NCBI GenBank assembly: GCA_036674765.1
Contig: JARVKI010000008.1
Span: 310,001 to 374,000 of the forward strand
Length of the DNA stretch: 64,000 nt
Reading direction: 5' to 3'
Origin: Seiridium cupressi
Lineage: Eukaryota; Ascomycota; Sordariomycetes; Amphisphaeriales; Sporocadaceae
Part shown: positions 56,168 through 64,000 of the stretch, in pieces
How positions within the stretch are numbered: position 1 is the first letter of the stretch
Layout of the letters: each line of letters begins with the position of its first letter
Position numbers and translations under genes: made by a program
Notes under the pieces: generated by a model
The model's database searches: none
What the model was told of the DNA's origin: nothing
What the model saw: the letters and a program-made list of their open reading frames with translations, nothing else

Positions 56168-57585
56168 TTTATCCCTTGGGGGGCGCTATACCATTGGCTC
56201 GTAAGTCCGAGTCGGCATCGCCATGAAATCCGCCATTAGCCATCCAATCGCTCCTTCAAGTTTCGAAACGGTAAGTCGGCAGCGCTCGAAGAGGCGGCAC
56301 AGAAAATCAGGTACCAGAGTCTAGACTCAACCTTAACATTGCCTTGTGGTTCTGCTAGTTGGTGTAGCGAACGCTAAAGTAAGGTCCACGCGTTGCTTCA
56401 AGCTTACATGCCTTTAGGTGTAGGGGCCAGGGCCTTCCCGGGGTCAAAAGCAAGTTCCATTACGGGCTTGCATGCCTGGCACCGCGGCCTCTGTGGTTCT
56501 GAAGCTATTCGTTTCTTTCCCGCCACAGATAGACAGATGCCTGCGTAATTGTGCCACGGCCCGAGATATCTCAGGGTCCTGCTGTCTTGCTTCCTCGGAT
56601 ATTGGTGCCGCCATTGTGCCCCGTGAACCTTATGCCAAGCAGAGCAGCTGCGAGCTGGCGACATCAATACCGGCAACGCGGCAGTCCAGCAGGTTGGTGG
56701 CACAGCACTCGCCAGTGAACTCTGCACCCCCTGCACCCGTTACCGCTGCATGTAATCCCACGAACACATCCTTGCTCTGCTCCGGGTTAGCGACCGTCTA
56801 TGTGTGTGCCCGGCATCCCTGCTGGCCCATTTGTGCAAGTGGGCAGGCGTGGAGAGGCGTGTTTACCACCACACACTCACCTGCTATTACTGGCCACGCT
56901 GATTTGGGGAATAGCAGAGTCATGCAACATGCCTGCCAAGGCGTGGATTCCCACATCCTGATTCCAAGGGCTAAGCACATGGCGTCTGGGGGGGCCGTCA
57001 TTGATCCTTTATTACATACACCACTTTCTCCCCATCTTGGAAGGTCTGCTCATTCTCGACTGACCTGGTCCTGTCTCCTCTCGTTTAATGGTTCCAACCT
57101 CTCCCTAGATTTCTTCTGTATTATTTTCAGTCTCTGTTCACTCCTCAGACGACAGCTGCTCACCCGCTGCCTGGTCCGTAAACTTGACCTGGCCCGCACG
57201 TTCAGCCTCAGGTTTGCAGGCTGTCCATTGTTCGACGACTCCTTATCCCGACGACTGTCTTGGACGCCAACTGTTTTGGTCGACGACGATATCTCACAAG
57301 GACCTCACAAGATCCACTTAATCCTTGGTATCGTCTGTGTTTTGGGCGAGCAACAAAACACAACAGTTGGAGAAACAGGCGGCCAACCCCAAAGCCGGAT
57401 CGGAACCCTCGATAACCCTAGCTCAACTCAATACAGGGCGGAGCTGCCTTGGACGAAGCATCCTGCACGCTACCAACCAACTTTCCGCCACTCGAGCACC
57501 CTTCAGTCCATAACTCTTTCGTTTTCCTCGGATGCAGTTGCAAGCACAGCTGTAGCTACCACAGTCCCCCCCGGAGGATCTCACC

Positions 57586-59431
57586 ATGGCTATCGGCAAG
57601 GAGGGGAACGTAAAATGGGTTGATGTAAGTCCGCATGAAGATATCTACACGCAACTCATGAGCCCCACTAGGGGAATCCGGCGGGTGTTCAACGGTCAAG
57701 CCTAGAGGCTACGCGAGTCGAGCTTGCAGACGAAACATTGCCCGCGCAGCATCGCGCCAAAGCTTTCTCACCCTAGAGAAATGCTGCCGGCCACGCGAAT
57801 CCAAATCGCCGCGTCAGTTCTGACATGTGACGGTCAACCTGGTCATTTCAGATGAACATGTGCGCAACACATGTTCGCCGACCAGTGCCAGTTATTGGCG
57901 CGGCGATGACTTGCAATGATTGCTGGCTATTGCTGCTGTGGTTTAGCGGCCGTTATTACAGCGTTTTCAGCTTACCAGCGCCACGGCGCACTTGGCTCAG
58001 ATGGGCTTGACCGTTGACCCGCCGAAGATCACGAACTGCGACAACGCCGACCCCCACGGCCTCAATGTTGCGCATCAAGCTAATCTCTCAAATTCTAGGG
58101 CCTGCGAGGTCTCGCCTCTTCGCTGGTGGTCGCAACCCACATCGCTCGAGCCTTCGACGGCGACCTCTTTCTGCCAGCCTCAGCGGAGGGCGTGTCGCCA
58201 CGATTCTTCCAATTGCCCTTCGTCCGAATCCTCGTCCAGGGCCGCATCGGTGTCTCCATCTTCGCCTTCGTCACCGGCTACGTTTGCGCGCTCAAGCCCA
58301 TCAAGCTGTCGCGCCAGGGCAACCAGGAGAGCGCATTCACCTCCATCTCCAAATCGGCCCTACGCCGAGTGCCCCGTCTCGTGATTCCTACTGCTTTGGC
58401 AACATGCATCATCTGGGTCATGGCTCAGTTGGGCCTCTTCCTCGTGGCCAAGCGAAGCGACTGCTGGTGGTGCGGCGCCACAGCGCCCGACCAGGTGCCA
58501 CACTTGGGCGACGCTCTGTACAGCCTGTTCTACAACATCATCACCACCTGGACTCACGGCGCTAATGCCTACGATGGAAATCAATGGACTCTCCTTCCAC
58601 TGCTCAAGGGAAGTTTCTGGGTCTACATTTTTATCCTCGGCACCGCCTACATGCAAGCAAGATACCGGATGATGGCCTCGCTGTCCATGTTTGCCTATTT
58701 CTGGATAGCGTCTGATTGTGAGTTGCTCCCCACTACAATGTAGCCACCATACACACCAGGTCGATTACTGACAGCTCTTAGCGGCATTCGGAATGCAGTT
58801 CTTCTGGGGCGTCTTCCTTTGTGACTTGCAGAACTACCCTGCCGCCAATGATTTCATCAGCAACCGCCCCCGCATCTCCAAGTTGCTCGCCATCTTCTTC
58901 CTGGTCTTGGGTTGCTTTATTGCTTCGTATCCCGAAGGTCACGCCGAGTGGCAGTCTTGGTCTGCATGGCTCTTCTCGTTCCTGGTCCGCATCCTGCCCA
59001 AGGATCCCGATTTCCCTCGCTTTGGCTCCGGACTTGGTCTCGAGTTCATCACCCTTGGCATTCACTTCAGTCCTTTCCTGAAAGACGTGCTTTCTGGAAA
59101 GTACTTGCTGTGGCTGGGCAAACAGTCGTTCGCTGTCTACCTTCTGCACGGACCGCTTCTGCGCTGGCTCCTATGCTGGATGGTTTACGGCACTCATTTG
59201 CCTGCGGATGTCGTGAACGACCAGGGCGAAACGGTTCCTGGCCAGCTGAAATACCCCGGCGCATGGAAACTGATGCTCTGGCTTCCGATCTGGCTCCCTC
59301 TGAACTATGCAGTGGCCAACCTGTGGACAACTTACGTGGACCCGTGGTGTGCCCAGTTCACAGAGCAAATCGTCACGCATGTGAAGGAGACGTATGACGA
59401 GAAGGAGGGCGGGGTTTTACTGCCGCACTAG
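57586..59431 (+). CDS. acyltransferase-3 family membrane protein
   Basis: Integral-membrane O-acyltransferase-like protein (acyltransferase_3 family), 435 residues; substrates in the family include sugars and lipids. Exon 1, 57586-57624, codes only 13 residues (MAIGKEGNVKWVD). Intron 1 is 57625-58098 (474 nt). Exon 2 is 58099-58717, intron 58718-58781 (64 nt), exon 3 58782-59431. The first junction rebuilds the family motif VDGLRGLASSLVVATHIARA, with the conserved His; RIGVSIFAFVTGYV is the second family motif. About ten hydrophobic segments follow, including LLWLGKQSFAVYLLHGPLLR, the typical C-terminal family motif. The tail TYDEKEGGVLLPH is soluble. The long first intron is unusual beside the 48-103 nt introns elsewhere. 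Confidence 0.92.
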
Positions 59432-60863
59432 AGAGGCGACACAACCGCTCACCCTTCGTCGAGTCGCACAAGATCGCCGCGAGTTGTGAACGAGTCCGAG
59501 TCAACCGAAGGCGAAGGGGAGGACCGACAGCCGTGGATTGATCGAGTGTACTGAGTTGCTCACTAATCATATGTTGGTGAGCATCTCAAGAAGGCTTGCT
59601 TGGGCAGCCCCAGCCCGAGTCAACGGCGGCTACGACTATCCTTCTAGGATATGAGGGTAATTCGCAGCCCACCATCCGCCACACCGTTCGACGTTCATGC
59701 ATGCATCATAAGCGTTTTCATCGTGTACATACATTTGACACAGGCGTTTCCAGGAGTACACATTGATTCTTTGATCAGGAGTTTTGCATGGGGTCGGACA
59801 GCGAAGGATTGCGGCTATGACACGACCCTTGTTTCTAAAGCGCTACATAATACAGCATCGGCCATCTCTCAATGGCACGGCGAAGAGAACGCCGTGGTGG
59901 CAGGGCATTATCGATAGACGCGCAGTTTGGTTGTCGATACCCATCATTGCGATTGTTCAGGCAGAAAAGGCGCCATAGAGGGCTCGGATTTCGGCAAGGA
60001 AATTGCCCTATAGCTCCGAGCATGGCATAGGTAGACAAATCAAACCCGACAGACTCGGACCTATGCACATCGTGTTTGCTCCCGCTATGTTTTGACTCGG
60101 CAATTTTGATAACATTCATCGGTTGCTAGCTCTCGTATATGCAACCTGTCAATCTCCGTGTGCCGCGTTGTGAACTAGGACCCCCTTGCAAGAAAATGAC
60201 TTTGCCATAAGACAAACCTAGCCGGAAGAGCCCCGAAACACTAATTATGAATGTTATACCCTGGCCCCACGCGGAGCAGTAGTACTACAGTAGGTAATTG
60301 ATTCGTGAAGTTCGGCTAGTTCCCGAATTCCTGGGCCCGGGAGCCATTGGCTGGTCATTGGTTTGTCTTTAAGCAAGGTTCAATTCCTACGATATCGAGG
60401 CCCCCATAGCCCAGCCTTGGCGGTGGCTATCATAATATGTGATTTCATATCGTGGACCATTAAGAAAGGGGTTTCGGCCAGTACGGCATCGATAAGACCG
60501 TACTTGTGGCAAACTAGTCCTAGTACCGAATGTAATATGCCGTGCACCCGGTGGGCACGATACAGTTTATCTATGTAAAATAAGTCGCAAAATGATGAGA
60601 TGAAACACCTCGTGTAAATGGTGTAGCTGACGCGTAAGGGACTATGTGTCCTTCAATATGGTGCGTGCTCTGATAAAATGCCAATGCTGGCATGTCTGTA
60701 CTTATATTGTTCGGGGCCAAGACATAGATCTCGTTGAATTAGAAATACACATATCAAATAATCGAAAAGGACGAGAGTATCGCGTCTTGTAATATGAACT
60801 GAGGGCTAATTGACACATCTAAATTGTTATCTAACTAAACAAACTATCGAGCAATCCATTGTC
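59432..60863. other. convergent intergenic DNA, no gene seen
   Basis: 1.4 kb between the 3' ends of the acyltransferase and peptidase genes, with only short frames. Sequence near 60381 resembles a tRNA B box but has no paired T-stem. Confidence 0.5.
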
Positions 60864-63212
60864 TTACGACGTTCCAAAGCGCTCCTTAGGCACATTAATC
60901 CAGACAGGCTCTAGATCAGTGTCTACCGGCTTGAATGATCGCGGGATCACACGCAAACTTCTCCTCTCCGCCGCCCCGTAGGGTGTAGTGCAGTTCGACC
61001 CTGTCCCTAAGTTGCTGGCCTCAGAGCCCGGGGAGCCGGGCACAGCAGCGAATGGGGCGGTAGGGCGCACGTTGTCGCTGTATTCCAATGCCTCACCAGA
61101 GATGGTACCATCTTCATTGACAGTGCTGCCATCGACACACTGCGCTCCGCCCCAGGCGACGTCCGCGGCATCCATCCAGATGGTCCTGATGTCGACCAAG
61201 TTCTGCACCCGATAAAAGCGCTTGCAGTTTGCGGCCTCATAAACGAACTGCAGCGGCGTGTCTGTGTCATTCATGCTATAAGCATTCAACCAGTTTAGCC
61301 TGCCACTTCGGTAAAGCAACGGCGATGTCAACGTCGTGGGCACGGGTAGGCCGTATGGGATCTGCCCGCTGTTCACTCCGACGGCCGCCGAGACGGTCTG
61401 CACGATGTCCGTATACTCCAGCACCTGCGCGCCCTTGACTCCGCCAATGGCTTGCATGGGCTGGTTGATTGGCCGGCCGCCCATGGCGATGGTACGCACG
61501 CCCTCCTGCCGCGTCATGAGACCCGCGAAGATCGTGCAGGTACTGGCGCAGATGCCATCCGTCACGAGGACGATATTCTCGGCCTCAAACGGCTGCACGG
61601 GAGCTGGGACGTCGCCGTACCCCGTGACAGTAGTATTCTCCGTGGCGGCACCAAACACCCCTGGCTGGGAGAAGTTGTTCCGGATGATGTTGGTGAAACG
61701 ATCGTCGTAGATGAAGTCGGGTCCGAAAAGATCCTGCCAGGTCTCATATGCCTTCTCGGTCTCGTCGAGCGCGCCTAGGAATGGGTACTGAGGGCCTCCA
61801 AAAGTCACGTTGCCGATGAAGTCGAGTACATCAGAGGCGCGCAGACGTGTCGCGTCCCGGATCTCAGATGAGGGGAACAGCTGCTTGTACAGTTCGTAGC
61901 CAGCCATGACTGAGCCTCCACCATTGCCCGAGAGGTCAATGACTAGACGGGTCTTGTTTTCGGCGCGGCATGCTTCGAAAAATGTGTTCGCTACACGTCG
62001 GAACTCGAAGAAATCAAATGTGTTATTTACTTCTTGACCTTCGGCCTGGAAAGCGTACACCGATAGGACGGCTGTATCAGAGTATAATGAGTCGTTCAGG
62101 AAGTAGCCCGAGATGTAGTTGTCGGCGTGCTTCGCGTCGGGGACGGGGTATGGATACCCAGGTGCTGTTGTAGGTGCGGACGCAGGCGTGGAGGTGACCG
62201 AAGCATAAACAGGAATACTAGGTGAGGCGGTCTCACTGGCGGTGGTGGCCTGAGTCGTTGTCGTAGTCGAAGTCTTTGGGAGTTCGTAGACTTGGTGCAG
62301 AAGCTCACCCGAGGTGATGCCCTGGAAATCTACATTCACGGTGGCTGTATTGACGATTTCGAGAGTCGACCCGTTGGCAAAGCCGAGGGTAAAGAAGTCG
62401 GGAAGGGAGAGGAATGGGTATCCTGCAACAAAGGCATTGCCAGACTGGGACGCGGCACCGGCGACAGTATAGAACAACCCGTTGTAGAGCGAGTCCGGAT
62501 CCTGGCTCCGCAAGTTCTGCGAAACGACTTCTAGCCAGGTCTCGGCATCCTTCCCATCGATAGTTGCCACGGCTGATGGCGTGTAGTTCTGCGCGAGGGC
62601 TTGGTTCAGGTCTTTGACTAGGTAGATGCTCGGCAACTGCAGGCCGTCTACTGACACGGACACGAAAGAGGCCCCAGGGGTGAAGGTGAAGATACCCAAA
62701 AGCTCCGGAATGAAACCGAAGTGCCCGTCAAATGTCCGCCAGTAGACCTTTTGCACGTCAGACACGAATTGGAACTGGTTCTCATAGTGACCATCAAAAA
62801 GGTTGGCTCTGATCTCCTGGAGACCGCCGACCACGTCGACCCCTGGGAGCAGATACTCCTCTGGAGGCTTCGCGAGGAAGCCAACAGTACTTTGAAGGTA
62901 TGCAAAAGGAATGATGTAGTCGATCAGCGCCACGTCGACTTGTGGGTCGATGGGTACGGAGTTCAAACATCCTGCTGCGAGGCCGGCTGGTATGACAGCT
63001 GCAGTAGCAGCGGGATAGGCTGAGAGGTAGGACTCGGATACACTCGATACGGCGGCACAGGGACCGCTCGGTGTCGAAGTTGGGATTGCACCAGTACTGC
63101 AAGCCGTGATTGTCGTGCTGTTGCTATATGTGCTGTTGCTGTATTGGCCCATTGCTCGAGCTGCAGCTGTTGAGCTGAGCAGGAGAGCCGATGTGAGCGC
63201 CCTCGGGTGCAT
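60864..63212 (-). CDS. secreted S41-family (tail-specific-like) peptidase
   Basis: Single-exon 782-residue secreted protein of the fungal S41 peptidase group that includes UstP-like proteins. A signal peptide (MHPRALTSALLLSSTAAARA) precedes an Asn/Ser/Thr-rich, probably glycosylated, segment. The C-terminal half has S41 features: LVIDLSGNGGGSVMAGYELY at about residue 425, and the serine region IVLVTDGICASTCTIFAGLM at about 550, where the Ser after Ala is the expected nucleophile. A Thr-rich linker (STTTTTQATTASETASPS) lies in the middle. No clear PDZ domain is visible. Many Asn-X-Ser/Thr sites are present. Role unknown. There are no RiPP-type precursor repeats or tailoring genes next to it. 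Confidence 0.93.
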   Translation of the reverse strand: MHPRALTSALLLSSTAAARAMGQYSNSTYSNSTTITACSTGAIPTSTPSGPCAAVSSVSESYLSAYPAATAAVIPAGLAAGCLNSVPIDPQVDVALIDYIIPFAYLQSTVGFLAKPPEEYLLPGVDVVGGLQEIRANLFDGHYENQFQFVSDVQKVYWRTFDGHFGFIPELLGIFTFTPGASFVSVSVDGLQLPSIYLVKDLNQALAQNYTPSAVATIDGKDAETWLEVVSQNLRSQDPDSLYNGLFYTVAGAASQSGNAFVAGYPFLSLPDFFTLGFANGSTLEIVNTATVNVDFQGITSGELLHQVYELPKTSTTTTTQATTASETASPSIPVYASVTSTPASAPTTAPGYPYPVPDAKHADNYISGYFLNDSLYSDTAVLSVYAFQAEGQEVNNTFDFFEFRRVANTFFEACRAENKTRLVIDLSGNGGGSVMAGYELYKQLFPSSEIRDATRLRASDVLDFIGNVTFGGPQYPFLGALDETEKAYETWQDLFGPDFIYDDRFTNIIRNNFSQPGVFGAATENTTVTGYGDVPAPVQPFEAENIVLVTDGICASTCTIFAGLMTRQEGVRTIAMGGRPINQPMQAIGGVKGAQVLEYTDIVQTVSAAVGVNSGQIPYGLPVPTTLTSPLLYRSGRLNWLNAYSMNDTDTPLQFVYEAANCKRFYRVQNLVDIRTIWMDAADVAWGGAQCVDGSTVNEDGTISGEALEYSDNVRPTAPFAAVPGSPGSEASNLGTGSNCTTPYGAAERRSLRVIPRSFKPVDTDLEPVWINVPKERFGTS

Positions 63213-64000
63213 TTTGAAAATTATGGAATAGTATTACAGTCGTTTGCTGACTTATTCAGATAGGCATACCAACATATTAAATCATTTCTCTTTGGCTGCC
63301 GCGAGGGTTTTATATCTATTGAGTACGCTTTCTAGACTCGGCTTACCATCTCCAACGATCCTCTCGCTAATTAACTAGCACATACACGCAAATAGCTATT
63401 AATGGCGAATTCAGCTGCCCAAGGTATTCAGCCGTAAACAAGAACCAACAGTACTAGAATTTGTTTAGCTCATCCTTCGCGTAGGACTGACTGTAGGGCT
63501 TTGCCGGGATGTACTGATGGGGCAATCTGACTGGGCTGAAAGGCTAGTCGGCGGCGCAGCGTCCGCTAGTTAAGCACTACACTAGCTGGCCGTTTGCCGA
63601 GACGCAGATCCTTAAACGAACCCCGTCCAGATGGAGGCGAAGCTCAAGCCCTACCATGTTACTATCTTTAGCCAAGGTGAGACTGGGGTAGTGCGGAATC
63701 TCTGAATAAGCACTGCGACAATTGGGTTTACGTACTGAAGAATCCCATCGCTTAATCGTGCTTCGCGTCATTTCTACCGCCAGGTAAGCTACATTCTATA
63801 TTGAAGTCAGAAGAAGGCGCTTCCCCTTGAGAGACTTAACATCTGCAGCGGACGGTTTTCGTAGGGAGTCACTCTGTGTTGAAGCCACGGTGGTTTATCC
63901 ATTGCTCCCTTCCGTAGATTTTAGGTGTTTGATGTCAATTTTGACCGCTAAAGCAACGAACCATCCCAGGCATTAGAAATACCCAAAGAATTCCGTTAAT
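63213..64000. other. promoter of the S41 peptidase gene; window edge
   Basis: 0.8 kb upstream of the peptidase ATG. No gene or RNA recognised. Confidence 0.45.

Larger units (their letters stand above)
53111..57585. other. 4.5-kb gene-free stretch with simple repeats
   Basis: The longest empty stretch in the window. Open frames here (for example minus 54636-55259 and plus 56472-57623) have no conserved motif. The first contains a poly-Lys run produced by the poly(T) tract. The last kilobase is CT-rich (57010-57300, 57480-57560) and probably forms the promoter and long leader of the acyltransferase gene. Confidence 0.5.

Noticed and set aside
56472..57623. 383-codon plus-strand open frame
   Set aside because: No motif, abnormal composition, and it overlaps the true acyltransferase start in another frame; it is probably promoter and leader sequence.
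58014..58565. 183-codon plus-strand frame
   Set aside because: Frame shadow of acyltransferase exon 2, beginning inside its first intron.
60381..60400. GGTTCAATTCC, a tRNA B-box-like sequence
   Set aside because: The T-stem does not pair and no cloverleaf could be drawn.

Overview
The window looks like a chromosomal segment of a filamentous ascomycete (Pezizomycotina). Most genes are split by short introns (about 48-103 nt) with GTAHGT-type donors and CTAAC/CTGAC branch sites. The gene content is fungal: a P450 of the ent-kaurene-oxidase-like type, an Ace2/Swi5 zinc-finger regulator, an endopolygalacturonase, DUF3632 and DUF4470 proteins, an S41 peptidase, F-box and MFS genes, and several small secreted cysteine-containing proteins. 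Polygalacturonase, an RNase T1-like secreted protein and effector-like proteins suggest a plant-associated lifestyle (inference). The class within Pezizomycotina cannot be fixed from this sequence.

Layout. 0-4 kb: 3'-truncated P450 (-), then a secreted Pro/Thr-rich protein (-). 4-7 kb: gene-free, with a small hairpin. 7-9.6 kb: decayed DUF4470/MYND gene (+). 10.7-13.2 kb: Ace2 (-). 16.1-17.4 kb: endopolygalacturonase (-). 19-19.8 kb: decayed uncharacterised gene (-). 21.5-24 kb: divergent pair of AUH-type enoyl-CoA hydratase (-) and small ankyrin protein (+). 25.2-26.4 kb: DUF3632 protein (-). 27.4-29.4 kb: divergent pair of secreted genes, one cysteine-containing protein with a GC-AG intron (-) and one RNase T1-like protein without the usual histidine (+). 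30.2-32.8 kb: Rei1-like zinc-finger protein (-), decayed F-box gene (+), tiny secreted protein (-). 33.5-34.4 kb: alpha/beta hydrolase (+). 37.1-38.3 kb: uncharacterised zinc-binding-like protein with an in-frame extension behind a UAG (+). 38.8-39.5 kb: phosphoribosyltransferase (-). 40.7-42.5 kb: decayed MFS transporter (+). 43-45.2 kb: kinesin-10-like motor (-). 45.9-46.7 kb: frameshifted adenylate/UMP-kinase-like gene (-). 47.3-47.9 kb: secreted cysteine-rich protein (-). 48.7-50.1 kb: RNase H-like fragment and a hypothetical ORF (-). 52.3-53.1 kb: GNAT-like protein (+). 53.1-57.6 kb: gene-free, with poly(T)24 and a tandem repeat. 57.6-59.4 kb: acyltransferase-3 membrane protein (+). 60.9-63.2 kb: secreted S41 peptidase (-).

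The genes form no obvious pathway or secondary-metabolite cluster. Long conserved genes (Ace2, kinesin, AUH, polygalacturonase, S41 peptidase, acyltransferase) read cleanly across all their introns. At least five accessory-type genes carry nonsense codons, indels or internal deletions: DUF4470/MYND, the 19-kb gene, F-box, MFS and the NMP-kinase-like gene. Two more (the secreted 3-kb gene and the 37-kb zinc-binding-like gene) have a phase or stop anomaly. This contrast argues for genuine decay in an accessory region rather than general base-calling error, but reads or transcripts would have to confirm it. I did not find a clearly new molecular system. The best leads are the decay pattern, the UAG extension, the altered RNase-like secreted protein and the divergent secreted-gene promoter.
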